A stretch of DNA of 64,000 bases from Imbroritus primus (GTDB lineage: Bacteria > Pseudomonadota > Gammaproteobacteria > Burkholderiales > Burkholderiaceae). The stretch is from positions 1 to 64,000 of the forward strand of contig AKCV02000022.1 in assembly GCA_000272025.2 (NCBI GenBank), written 5' to 3'. Shown here in pieces: positions 1-7,076 of this stretch (positions are counted from its first letter, which is position 1; every line of letters starts with the position of its first letter). Under the pieces are notes generated by a model, which worked only from the letters and a program-made list of their open reading frames with translations, was not told where the DNA came from and did no database searches. The translations under genes were made by a program, and so were the position numbers.

Positions 1-360
1 GCGTCGAGCCGCGTTTATTCCCAACAGGCAGAGTATTTCGTCCCGATCCCAGCCCGCTGCTCATCCCACAGCGCCGGCGGGTCCACCGCCAGATCGAACA
101 ACGTGATGTGGTTCGGCAGTGCGTCGTCTTCGCCACCCGCCAGAATTGGCCGTTCCGAGCCATATTCCACTCTCTCCTGGCCATTCCTCGCTCCGACCCC
201 GCTCTCCGAAACTGGCCCGAAGTCCGCAAAGGCCATAAGTCAGCGCCATACAGATCAAAGAGTTACGCGCGGACGAATCAAGCGGTTGGATTGCAGCATC
301 GGGTGGCGAAGGAAACGCTGCGGTTGCGTTTCGTCGGTACATATTGATAACTACCGACGG
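1..360. repeat. Left copy of a ~350-bp direct repeat
   Basis: This segment recurs at 3109-3541. Bases 1-128 are identical to 3109-3236. About 40 bp then differ, and similarity resumes at 171 (matching 3279) and runs to about 360. Its first part holds a 3' fragment of the gene that is intact at 4450-4881. It probably begins left of the window, so its true length is unknown. It contains a short inverted repeat, GAAACGC/GCGTTTC, at 312-332. No complete gene is seen here. Confidence 0.85.
15..128 (-). pseudogene. 3' fragment of the recombinase-associated HTH gene
   Basis: Read leftward, this encodes a C-terminal stretch (DDALPNHITLFDLAVDPPAL, then WDEQRAGIG) that matches the end of the 143-residue protein at 4450-4881. 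The N-terminal part and HTH are absent, because similarity stops at 128. It is a remnant of an earlier integration or duplication, not a working gene. It ends at a TAA codon (15-17) with a slightly different tail from the intact protein. Confidence 0.7.
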
Positions 361-376
361 GAGGGCGGCAGAAATC

Positions 377-402
377 ATGGACTACCTGGAGGGGTAGTCC
401 AT
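377..402. terminator. Stem-loop downstream of the aldo/keto reductase
   Basis: ATGGACTAC (377-385) pairs with GTAGTCCAT (394-402) across an 8-base loop. It lies 45 bp past the stop of the leftward reductase gene, where a terminator would be expected. The U-run is weak, so efficiency is uncertain. Confidence 0.45.
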
Positions 403-447
403 TGTATTCGTACGAGGCTCGGCTTCGAGCCCTCGTCGACATCACGA

Positions 448-1479
448 TCAAAGCATCATTTGAGGATCGTCCCGATCGAGACGCGTGAAATCCAGCATCC
501 ACTTCGGATACATGCGCGGCGGCTCGCTGACCGCGTCGAGCCGGGCCACTTCCTCCGGCGTCAGTGACCAGGCCACGGTATTGAGGTTGTCCTCGAGCTG
601 TTCTGGCTTGGTTGCACCAATCAGCACCGAACTCACCGTCGGCTTGCGCAACAGGTAGTTGAGAGACACTTGGGCAGGGCTTACGCCGCGCTCACTGGCG
701 ATCCGCTGCACTTCGTCAAGAATGGCGTAAGCGCGATCCTCGTCGAGCTGGAGGAAGTTTTGTTCTTCCCGGCTGCGGCGGCCTTCCTGCGCTTTCTGGT
801 TCCCCCGAGGGTACTTGCCGGTCAGGAAGCCTCCTGCCAACGGCGACCAGGGTGTCAGACCCAGGCCCTGGTCCTCGCACAGCGGCACCAGTTCGTATTC
901 CACGTCACGAGCGACGAGCGAGTAGTAGGCCTGCAGCGAGACGAACTTCTCCAGGTGCTTGCGCTCGGAGATCGACAGCGCCTTCATGAGCTGCCAGGCG
1001 AAGTAGTTGGAACAGCCCAGATAGCGCACCTTGCCCTGACGCACCAGGTCATCGAGCGCCGAGAGGGTTTCCTCCAGCGGCGTCATGAAATCGAAGCTGT
1101 GGACAATGTAGAGATCGATGTAGTCGGTGCCCAGACGCTTCAGACTGTTCTCGCAGCTTTGAATGATGTGGTGTCGGCTCAGACCCACGTCGTTGATGTT
1201 GGCACTCATGCGACCACGCACCTTGGTGGCCAGCACCACCTGATCACGCTTGCCCTGCAAGGTTTTGCCGAGAATCTCCTCCGACTGACCGTGGGAATAG
1301 ACATCGGCCGTGTCAAAAAAATTGATGCCGCCGTCGATGGCGATATCCACCAGGCGCTGCGCCGCCGCCTGATCCAGGCCGCCGACCACTTCCCAATAGC
1401 CCTTGGCGCCAAACGGCATCGTGCCGAAGCACAACTCGGATACCAACAGTCCGGATTGACCCAATTGACGATATTGCAT
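448..1479 (-). CDS. Aldo/keto reductase
   Basis: This 343-residue NAD(P)H-dependent oxidoreductase of the AKR superfamily would reduce aldehydes or ketones in the cytoplasm; the substrate cannot be read from sequence. The catalytic tetrad is visible: Asp56 and Tyr61 (FFDTADVYS), Lys86 (ATKVRG) and His127 (YIVHSFD). The opening GQSGLLVSELCFGTMPFG is typical of the family, and length is normal for a TIM-barrel AKR. It is divergent from ohr, with 163 bp between the two starts. Together with the peroxide genes it may help clear reactive carbonyls, which is inference from context. Confidence 0.93.
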   Translation of the reverse strand: MQYRQLGQSGLLVSELCFGTMPFGAKGYWEVVGGLDQAAAQRLVDIAIDGGINFFDTADVYSHGQSEEILGKTLQGKRDQVVLATKVRGRMSANINDVGLSRHHIIQSCENSLKRLGTDYIDLYIVHSFDFMTPLEETLSALDDLVRQGKVRYLGCSNYFAWQLMKALSISERKHLEKFVSLQAYYSLVARDVEYELVPLCEDQGLGLTPWSPLAGGFLTGKYPRGNQKAQEGRRSREEQNFLQLDEDRAYAILDEVQRIASERGVSPAQVSLNYLLRKPTVSSVLIGATKPEQLEDNLNTVAWSLTPEEVARLDAVSEPPRMYPKWMLDFTRLDRDDPQMML

Positions 1480-1581
1480 GACCGTTCTCCTTTTCTATCA
1501 AAAGACTCGCGTTCAGACCCGTTGCCAATCCAAACCGCCACACAGCGACTCAATCGCGGATCAGAATGAAGCGCAGGTGTC

Positions 1582-1610
1582 TTGTGCGATTGTATCGCGC
1601 GCGATATTAT
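1582..1610 (+). promoter_or_regulatory. Promoter and OhrR-like operator of ohr
   Basis: A -35 TTGTGC (1582-1587) is followed by a 17-bp spacer and a -10 TATTAT (1605-1610). A perfect 14-bp palindrome, TATCGCGCGCGATA (1593-1606), covers the spacer and the start of the -10. MarR-type repressors such as OhrR bind palindromes in this position, so this is the best operator candidate for the operon that encodes its own OhrR. It differs in sequence from the AT-rich Xanthomonas OhrR box. Confidence 0.55.
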
Positions 1611-1642
1611 TTAGCAAGACACCCTCATCAGGAGCACCCTCA

Positions 1643-2059
1643 ATGAACATCCTCTATGAAGCCCATGCCTCGGCCATCGGCGGCCGCAGCGGCCACGTGA
1701 CCACCGACGATGGCGCGCTGGATCTGCAATTGAGCCTGCCCAAAAGTCTGGGAGGCAGTGGCGGCGCGGGCACCAACCCCGAGCAGCTGTTCGCCGGCGG
1801 CTATGCCGCCTGCTTCGAGAACGCGCTGATCCATGTCGCCCGGCAGCAGAAGATCACCCTGGAGGGAACCCGCGTCGACGCCACGGTGGGCATCGGGCCC
1901 AATGACCAGGGCGGTTTCGCGCTGGCGGTCAAACTGGTGGTGACCCTGCCCGGCCTGCCGCGGGAACAGGCACAGGCGCTGGTGGAGCAGGCGCATGCCG
2001 TCTGTCCTTATTCCAATGCCATACGCGGCAACGTCGACGTCGCGCTGGAACTGCGCTGA
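1643..2059 (+). CDS. ohr: Organic hydroperoxide resistance protein Ohr
   Basis: This 138-residue OsmC/Ohr-family thiol peroxidase reduces organic (lipid) hydroperoxides using lipoyl-type reductants in the cytoplasm. The two catalytic cysteines are Cys57 in GYAACFEN and Cys121 in AVCPYSNAIRGN, and the Ohr signature NPEQLFAGGYAACF is present. The start at 1643 has GGAG 8 nt upstream; a longer in-frame extension back to 1478 overlaps the promoter and is rejected. It is first in a three-gene operon with gpx and ohrR and is probably induced when OhrR is oxidised. Confidence 0.95.
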   Translation: MNILYEAHASAIGGRSGHVTTDDGALDLQLSLPKSLGGSGGAGTNPEQLFAGGYAACFENALIHVARQQKITLEGTRVDATVGIGPNDQGGFALAVKLVVTLPGLPREQAQALVEQAHAVCPYSNAIRGNVDVALELR

Positions 2060-2078
2060 GCCTTCCCAGGAGAGTCCC

Positions 2079-2564
2079 ATGAGCGAATTTCATCATTTCC
2101 AGGCCCGTTCCCTGCGCGGCGAGCCGGTCGAGCTTTCCCGCTACGCCGGACAGGTGGTGCTGGTCGTCAACACCGCCAGCAAATGCGGTTTTACGCCCCA
2201 GTACGCGGGGCTGGAGTCCCTGTATCGAAAATATGCCGGCCAGGGTTTCGTGGTGCTGGGTTTTCCCTGCAACCAGTTCGGCAATCAGGAGCCCGGCGAC
2301 GCCGATACCATTGAAGGCAGTTGCCTTGTCAATTACGGCGTGAGCTTCCCGATGTTTGAAAAGGTCGATGTCAAAGGGCCCAATGCGCATCCGCTGTTCA
2401 AGTGGCTGAGCATGCAACTCCCTGGCCTCGTCGGTCGCCAGATCAAGTGGAATTTCACCAAGTTCCTGATCGGCCGGGACGGTCAGCCGCTGCGCCGCTT
2501 CGCCCCCACCACGCGTCCCGACAAGATCGATCAGCTCCTTGCCAAGGCTCTCGGGGCGGCCTGA
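2079..2564 (+). CDS. Glutathione peroxidase (Cys type)
   Basis: This 161-residue thiol peroxidase of the glutathione peroxidase family reduces hydroperoxides, in bacteria usually with thioredoxin as donor. Catalytic residues are visible: Cys36 in NTASKCGFTPQY, Gln66 in FPCNQFGNQ, and Trp124/Asn125 in KWNFTKFL. Cys82 in GSCLVNYG is the likely resolving cysteine. The start has CAGGAGAG just upstream and lies 19 bp after ohr. Its place between ohr and ohrR suggests co-induction by organic peroxides. Confidence 0.94.
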   Translation: MSEFHHFQARSLRGEPVELSRYAGQVVLVVNTASKCGFTPQYAGLESLYRKYAGQGFVVLGFPCNQFGNQEPGDADTIEGSCLVNYGVSFPMFEKVDVKGPNAHPLFKWLSMQLPGLVGRQIKWNFTKFLIGRDGQPLRRFAPTTRPDKIDQLLAKALGAA

Positions 2565-2565
2565 G

Positions 2566-3072
2566 ATGAGCAGACGGTCATTATCAGCGCCTCCGGGCGA
2601 TGCCAACCCCGAGGATCACCTGCGCCTCGATCTTCAGTTGTGCTTTCGCCTGTACGCCGCCTCGCGCCTGATCACGCGGCTCTATCAGCCTCTGCTGGAG
2701 CCGCTGGGGCTGACCTACCCGCAGTACATCGTGCTGATGATCCTGTGGGAAGACGCGCCCTGCCCAGTGTCTCGCATCGGCGCGCGCGCCCTGCTCAATA
2801 CCAACACGCTGACCCCGCTGCTCAAGCGGCTCGAGCTGCAAGGACTGGTGCAACGTCAGCGCCGCCAAGATGATGAACGCATCGTCGAGATTTATCTGAC
2901 CAAGGCCGGCGATGCGCTGCGCTCGCATTGCGCCTGCATTCCCGCCGAACTCGCCGCCACCACGCATTTTCCGCTCGAAAAGGCCACGGCGCTCGCCACA
3001 CTACTGGATGAGCTTCTGACAGGTTTACGCGAACAAACCCCGGATTGCACACTGCCCCTACCGAATGATTGA
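2566..3072 (+). CDS. ohrR: MarR-family organic-peroxide sensor OhrR
   Basis: This 168-residue winged-helix repressor closely resembles OhrR. The LDLQLCFRLYAAS segment puts the redox-sensing Cys at residue 26, and LGLTYPQYIVLMILWE is the family signature. Further cysteines in SHCACIP could act as resolving thiols. The ATG at 2566 follows the gpx stop by one base; an upstream start at 2539 would overlap gpx and is less likely. Oxidation of the sensing Cys releases DNA in known OhrR proteins, so it should repress this operon through the 1593-1606 palindrome. Confidence 0.9.
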   Translation: MSRRSLSAPPGDANPEDHLRLDLQLCFRLYAASRLITRLYQPLLEPLGLTYPQYIVLMILWEDAPCPVSRIGARALLNTNTLTPLLKRLELQGLVQRQRRQDDERIVEIYLTKAGDALRSHCACIPAELAATTHFPLEKATALATLLDELLTGLREQTPDCTLPLPND

Positions 3073-3122
3073 TTACGCTGGGGTCGCCCGAGACGACCGC
3101 AAGGCGCTGCGTCGAGCCGCGT

Positions 3123-3277
3123 TTATTCCCAACAGGCAGAGTATTTCGTCCCGATCCCAGCCCGCTGCTCATCCCACAGCGCCGGCGGGTCCACCGCCAG
3201 ATCGAACAACGTGATGTGGTTCGGCAGTGCGTCGTCCAGGATGGCCGCCACGATGTCGGGCGCCAGCGTCGTCAGGC
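3123..3277 (-). pseudogene. Second 3' fragment of the recombinase-associated gene
   Basis: Read leftward it encodes roughly the last 50 residues of a close relative of the protein at 4450-4881 (APDIVAAILDDALPNHIT onward). The upstream part of the gene is replaced by unrelated sequence at 3279. Together with 15-128 this is the second truncated copy of the same 3' end within 4.5 kb, a mark of repeated insertion or duplication at this locus. Confidence 0.7.
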
Positions 3278-3405
3278 CACTCTCTCCTGGCCATTCCTCG
3301 CTCCGACCTCGCTCCCTGAAACTGGCCCGAAGTCCGCAGAGACCCCAACACGGCCCCCTAACAGATCAAAGAGTTACGCGCGGACGAATCAAGCGATTGG
3401 ATTGC

Positions 3406-3477
3406 TCACCCCATCCATGGGGTTCGCCCCTGCGGGGCCGACTTCGTCGTCCAAATTCGCTCCTGGCGAATTTGTGC
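3406..3477. mobile_element. 72-bp triple-hairpin insertion (REP/MITE-like)
   Basis: The left repeat reads GGATTGC-AGCATCGGG. This copy has 72 bp between those two halves, and the inserted segment ends in TGC, repeating the TGC before it. The insert is made of consecutive inverted repeats: CCCCATCCATGGGG, GCCCCTGCGGGGC, and AAATTCGC-tcct-GGCGAATTT. It has no coding capacity. Size and structure suggest a small non-autonomous palindromic element. Loss from the left copy is the alternative. Confidence 0.6.
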
Positions 3478-3593
3478 AGCATCGGGTGGCGAAGGAAACG
3501 CTGCGGTTGCGTTTCGTCGGTAGTTATCGGGGACTACCGACATATGGCAACGCGGAAGTACGTGCTTGGATGGTGGCCAAGACAAGAAACTCC

Positions 3594-3623
3594 TTGTCAG
3601 GACAATGTCCGGACGCCTACAAT
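3594..3623 (+). promoter_or_regulatory. Promoter/operator of the DUF1778-GNAT module
   Basis: A -35 TTGTCA (3594-3599) and a -10 TACAAT (3618-3623) are 18 bp apart. Two palindromes overlap them: TTGTCAGGACAA (3594-3605) and GTCCGGAC (3607-3614). Ribbon-helix-helix antitoxins commonly repress their own promoters at such sites, so autoregulation is likely. Confidence 0.6.
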
Positions 3624-3655
3624 AAGGGCATCCAAGATCAGTCCGGAGGGGCACC

Positions 3656-3934
3656 ATGAGCACCCCGAATCTTTCCAAGACCGAACGCATTGACGTTCGC
3701 GCCAGTACGCCAGTCAAGCAACTGCTGCAGGAAGCCGCACGCGCCTGCCACAAGAACGTCAGCGAGTTCCTGCTCGACGCGGGCGTGACGGCGGCCGCGC
3801 AGACGCTGGCAGATCGTCGTCAGTTCGTACTGGACGACACACAGTGGCAGGCGTTCCAGGAAGCGCTGGACCGCCCGGTGCAAAGCAAGCCGCGCCTGAA
3901 GAAGTTGCTGCGTGAGCCCGGGGCGCTGGGTTGA
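3656..3934 (+). CDS. DUF1778 (TacA-like) antitoxin
   Basis: This 92-residue protein has an N-terminal ribbon-helix-helix (KTERIDVRASTPVKQLLQEA) followed by a C-terminal arm (about residues 55-92), the layout of DUF1778 antitoxins. In characterised pairs the N-terminal part binds the operon promoter and the C-terminal arm wraps the partner acetyltransferase. GGAGGGG lies about 7 nt before the ATG. Its stop overlaps the TTG start of the toxin, implying coupled translation. It lies just outside the prophage integration module. Confidence 0.92.
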   Translation: MSTPNLSKTERIDVRASTPVKQLLQEAARACHKNVSEFLLDAGVTAAAQTLADRRQFVLDDTQWQAFQEALDRPVQSKPRLKKLLREPGALG

Positions 3935-4434
3935 GCGCTGACTACTCACCCGTTCGCAAGCTCGCGGCAACGGATCAGGTCGATGCGTTCGACTGCGGCC
4001 AGGTCGCGCTGAACCAGTTCCTGCAGCGCTACGCGCTCGTCAACCAGAAGGCCAACAGCGCGCAGACCTATGTCTGCTGCCAGGGTGACGTGGTGGTCGG
4101 CTTCTACAGCCTGGCCGTTGGTAGCGTCGATCCGGAAGCCGCGCCGTCGAGAGTGATGAAGGGGCTGGCGCGCCACCCAGTGCCGGTCATGATCCTGGCC
4201 CGGCTCGCGGTGGACAAGGAACATCAGCGCAAAGGACTGGGCCAGGCCTTGCTCAAGGACGCCCTGCTGCGCACGGCACAGGCTGCCGACATCGCCGGCA
4301 TTCGCTGCCTGTTGGTGCATGCCAAAGACGACGCAGCGCGACAGTGGTACGAATCGTGGGAATTCGAGCCCAGCCCGACTGATCCGTACCATCTGTTCCT
4401 GATGCTCAAGGATCTCAAGGGCATGTTGAGCTGA
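3931..4434 (+). CDS. GNAT-family toxin (TacT-like)
   Basis: This 167-residue acetyltransferase starts at a TTG that overlaps the antitoxin stop (TTGA). The acetyl-CoA-binding signature lies in LARLAVDKEHQRKGLGQALL (QRKGLG loop), and the C-terminal ARQWYESWEFEPSP is typical of TacT/AtaT-type toxins. Known members acetylate the amino group of aminoacyl-tRNAs and stop translation. The pair is likely a functional type II toxin-antitoxin system, possibly stabilising the island; that last point is inference. Confidence 0.9.
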   Translation: MSADYSPVRKLAATDQVDAFDCGQVALNQFLQRYALVNQKANSAQTYVCCQGDVVVGFYSLAVGSVDPEAAPSRVMKGLARHPVPVMILARLAVDKEHQRKGLGQALLKDALLRTAQAADIAGIRCLLVHAKDDAARQWYESWEFEPSPTDPYHLFLMLKDLKGMLS

Positions 4435-4451
4435 GGTGGCGTTTCCACCTC
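4433..4451. terminator. Stem-loop between convergent genes
   Basis: GAGGTGG (4433-4439) pairs with CCACCTC (4445-4451) across five bases. It touches the stop codons of both the rightward GNAT gene and the leftward recombinase-associated gene. It could serve as a bidirectional terminator, but no T-run follows. Confidence 0.4.
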
Positions 4452-4881
4452 AAAGCCCGACTCTCTCCCGCTGCTCATCCCACAGCGCTGGCGGATCGAC
4501 CGCCAGATCGAACAGCGTGACGTGGTTCGGCAATGCGTCGTCCAGGATGGCCGCCACGATATCGGGGGCTAGCGTGGTCAGATTCACCATCCGGCTGACG
4601 TAGCTGTTGTCGATGCCTTCCCGTGTGGCGATCTCCTTCAAAGACTTCGCTTCCCCCGATTCCAGCATCGCCAGCCAGCGGTGCCCCCTGGCCAGCGCCA
4701 ATTGAATGGAGGTCGGTGCAACGTCCCACGGTCTGACCGGTGCAGTCTCACCGTTCGGGAGAGTGACCAACTTGCGGCCACTGCGGCGCTTGATCTGGAT
4801 CGGCACGGACAGGGTCAGCCTGCCGTCGCTGGTCTGCAGGATGTCCGGCTCGCCGGTCTTCTGGATGCGGATGTCGCTCAT
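4450..4881 (-). CDS. Recombinase-associated HTH protein
   Basis: This 143-residue protein has a ParB/KorB-like helix-turn-helix around residues 79-100 (SLKEIATREGIDNSYVSRMV). A conserved tail (LFDLAVDPPALWDEQRERV) follows. It is the last gene of a leftward operon, overlapping the recombinase start by ATGA. Genes of this type commonly follow large serine recombinases with DUF2924 neighbours, where a role as recombination accessory or directionality factor is plausible but not shown. Truncated copies of its 3' end lie at 15-128 and 3123-3277. Confidence 0.8.
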   Translation of the reverse strand: MSDIRIQKTGEPDILQTSDGRLTLSVPIQIKRRSGRKLVTLPNGETAPVRPWDVAPTSIQLALARGHRWLAMLESGEAKSLKEIATREGIDNSYVSRMVNLTTLAPDIVAAILDDALPNHVTLFDLAVDPPALWDEQRERVGL

Positions 4882-6233
4882 ACCAGCGCCTCCGCTTGTT
4901 GCTCGACGGGCTCGGGACGCAGCTCCAGCACCAGCCGTTCGATGCCGTTGGCGCGCAGCCGCACCTCGAGGTCATTGGGCGACACGACCACCTTCTCGAC
5001 CAGCAATTTCACGATCCGTGTCTGCTCCGCCGGGAACAGTTGATCCCAAATCGCGTCGAGCCGGGTCATGGCCACGGTGATCTTCGCCTCGTCCAAGGTT
5101 GGATCGAGCTTGATCGCTTGCGGCAGCATGTCGCCGAGCAGATTCGGGGCACGCAGGATCGCGCGCAGTTGGTCAAGCACCGCCGATTCGAGTTCCGCGG
5201 CCGGCAATCGCGGCAACCCCGAGGCGCCCGCGTGTTCCTTGGCGTCGCGCTGGGGCACGTAGTAACGGTAGCGCCGGCCATTCTTCTTGGTGGTGTGCCA
5301 CGGCGACAGTGCGCGCCCGTCGTTGCCGACCACAATCCCCTTGAGCAGATAGGGAACCTTTGCCCGCGTCGTGTTGCCCCGCACTCGGCCATTCGTCTCC
5401 AGGATCGCGTGGACGCTGTCCCACAATTCGCGGCTGATGATGGGCGGGTGTTCGGCCTGGTACCACTGGTCCTTGTGCCGCAACTCACCAAGGTAGGTTC
5501 GGTTGCTGAGGAGCTTGTAGATGTGGCCCTTGTCGATCGGTCTGCCATCCCGGGTCTTGCCGTCTTGAGTGGTCCACACCTTCGACGTTACGCCATCCAG
5601 CTTCAGCTCCTTGACCAAGGCAGTACTGGAGCCGAGTTCGACGAATCGCTGGAAGATGTGCCGGATCAGTTTGGCTTCGCGCTCGTTGGGCACCAACCGC
5701 CGGTTCTTGACGTCATAGCCCAGCGGCGGTACGCCGCCCATCCACATGCCCTTGCGCTTGCTGGCTGCGATCTTGTCGCGGATGCGCTCGCCGGTGACCT
5801 CGCGCTCGAATTGGGCGAAAGACAGCAGGATGTTCAGCATCAGCCTGCCCATGGAGGTCGTCGTGTTGAACTGCTGGGTGACCGACACGAACGACACACC
5901 GTAGCGCTCGAACACTTCGACCATCTTGGAGAAGTCCGCGAGGCTACGTGTCAGGCGGTCGATCTTGTAGATGACGACCACGTCGATTTTGCCGGCTTCA
6001 ATGTCCGCCATCATTCGCTGGAGCGCCGGTCGTTCCATGTTGCCGCCGGAAAAGGCGGGATCGTCGTAATCGTCGGCGACCGGTATCCAGCCTTCGGCGC
6101 GCTGGCTGGCGATGTAGGCGTGACCGGCGTCGCGCTGGGCGTCGATCGAGTTGTATTCCTGGTCCAGCCCTTCATCAGTGGATTTGCGCGTATAGACCGC
6201 GCAGCGCATGCGGCGCTTCAAGACTTCGCTCAT
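4878..6233 (-). CDS. Large serine recombinase (integrase)
   Basis: This 451-residue site-specific recombinase would integrate and excise the prophage. The catalytic serine is Ser18 in VYTRKSTDEG, and the resolvase domain continues to about residue 150 (IYKIDRLTRSLADF). A Recombinase domain follows (about 175-290), then a C-terminal region with helical character. The usual zinc-ribbon cysteine pairs after the Recombinase domain are missing here (LLKGIVVGNDGR in their place), so this belongs to a variant subgroup. It overlaps both neighbours by ATGA and is translated with DUF2924 and the HTH protein. Confidence 0.95.
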   Translation of the reverse strand: MSEVLKRRMRCAVYTRKSTDEGLDQEYNSIDAQRDAGHAYIASQRAEGWIPVADDYDDPAFSGGNMERPALQRMMADIEAGKIDVVVIYKIDRLTRSLADFSKMVEVFERYGVSFVSVTQQFNTTTSMGRLMLNILLSFAQFEREVTGERIRDKIAASKRKGMWMGGVPPLGYDVKNRRLVPNEREAKLIRHIFQRFVELGSSTALVKELKLDGVTSKVWTTQDGKTRDGRPIDKGHIYKLLSNRTYLGELRHKDQWYQAEHPPIISRELWDSVHAILETNGRVRGNTTRAKVPYLLKGIVVGNDGRALSPWHTTKKNGRRYRYYVPQRDAKEHAGASGLPRLPAAELESAVLDQLRAILRAPNLLGDMLPQAIKLDPTLDEAKITVAMTRLDAIWDQLFPAEQTRIVKLLVEKVVVSPNDLEVRLRANGIERLVLELRPEPVEQQAEALV

Positions 6234-6736
6234 CGTCCACCTCTTTTCTTGGTGGATGGCTTGGTCTTAGTGTTGGATGGCGGCTTGAGGCCGAAGAACA
6301 GCGGACCCGACCAACGCATGCCGGTGATTTCGCGGGCGATCATCGAGAGGCTCGGGTACATGCGCCCCTGGAAGTCATACTGGCCGTCGGCGGTCGCGAT
6401 CACGCGGTACTCGATGCCTTTGTATTCGCGGACCAGCACCGTGCCTGCGGCCGGGCGGTAATCGCGGTCGCGTTTTTTCACCTTGCCGGTTTCGACCAGA
6501 GATTCGATGCGGCGCTGGTTGCGATCCAGCAGGTTGGCGTCGACCTTGCGGAACTCCAGCTCCTGCAGCCGGTAGGCAATCCGGCGTTCGAGGAACTGGC
6601 GGTTGTGGGTGGGCGTGTCGCCACCGACCAGTTTCTGCCAGAGTGCCCGGATCTCTGCCATCGGCATCTCGGGCAACCTGGCGATCTGCGCCGCCACCGA
6701 TGGCGGCGTGGAAAACGATGGTATTTGCGTGCTCAT
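6230..6736 (-). CDS. DUF2924 protein
   Basis: This 168-residue basic protein matches the DUF2924 pattern: a helical N-terminal half (LWQKLVGGDTPTHNRQFLER), then a small beta-rich part (AGTVLVREYKGIEYRVIA) and a Lys/Arg-rich tail. DUF2924 genes are habitually next to serine recombinases in prophages. The function is unknown; DNA binding or recombination control is plausible. It overlaps the recombinase start, and the 29-bp two-arm motif ends 38 nt upstream of its ATG. Confidence 0.88.
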   Translation of the reverse strand: MSTQIPSFSTPPSVAAQIARLPEMPMAEIRALWQKLVGGDTPTHNRQFLERRIAYRLQELEFRKVDANLLDRNQRRIESLVETGKVKKRDRDYRPAAGTVLVREYKGIEYRVIATADGQYDFQGRMYPSLSMIAREITGMRWSGPLFFGLKPPSNTKTKPSTKKRGGR

Positions 6737-6951
6737 TTCGACTCCGTAGTTGTCTTGTTGACGGGGTCTGTATGAACGCGCTGGTTGCCAGAGAAGCCAA
6801 GCTCAAACCCGCTCGCTCCGGCCATATCTGCGGACTCTTCTGCGTCGGTGATACGCAAGCGTGCCAGGCCGTTGGCCAGCAACGACGCGATCTCGTGGCG
6901 ACGCTGTTCCGGCGTCATCCGCTCCGGTGGTAGATGGTTGATTTGATGCAT
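6733..6951 (-). CDS. Small hypothetical protein upstream of DUF2924
   Basis: This 72-residue frame overlaps the DUF2924 start by ATGA. It contains a short helical stretch (TPEQRRHEIASLLANGLARL) resembling small phage proteins that head recombinase operons. The second half runs through the 29-bp motif at 6775-6803, so part of the frame may be shaped by a regulatory site. No strong ribosome-binding site is visible. It could be a real coupled leader gene or chance; evidence is limited. Confidence 0.5.
   Translation of the reverse strand: MHQINHLPPERMTPEQRRHEIASLLANGLARLRITDAEESADMAGASGFELGFSGNQRVHTDPVNKTTTESK
6775..6803 (-). repeat. Two-arm 29-bp motif, copy 1
   Basis: On the + strand it reads AACGCGCTGGT, then 7 variable bases (TGCCAGA), then GAAGCCAAGCT. 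It ends 38 nt upstream of the DUF2924 ATG on the leftward strand. Four more copies are at 24662, 25125, 25781 and 26073, with the same 11-7-11 geometry. Confidence 0.8.
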
Positions 6952-7076
6952 TGGTGGCGGTCCTCTCGGTCAAACTCACATGCAGTGAAATTGTCCGGAT
7001 GGACTGCCGCCGACACCATGAGGGAGTTTCGGAGTTGTGCGAACCGATGCGGGTTGCTGCGAAAAGCTGGTCCAGT

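Larger units (their letters stand above)
3109..3541. repeat. Right copy of the ~350-bp direct repeat
   Basis: This is the partner of 1-360, in the same orientation, so the two copies bracket the reductase and ohr-gpx-ohrR genes. This copy keeps about 40 bp more of the recombinase-associated gene (3237-3278). It also carries a 72-bp insertion (3406-3477) that the left copy lacks. Homologous recombination between the copies would remove the cassette as a circle of about 3.1 kb. Confidence 0.85.

Noticed and set aside
670-1569. Open frame antisense to the aldo/keto reductase
   Set aside because: The reductase has its full catalytic tetrad on the other strand; this frame has no family features.
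4896-6461. A 521-codon open frame antisense to the recombinase
   Set aside because: Shadow frame with Leu/Gln/His-rich composition typical of antisense GC-rich DNA.
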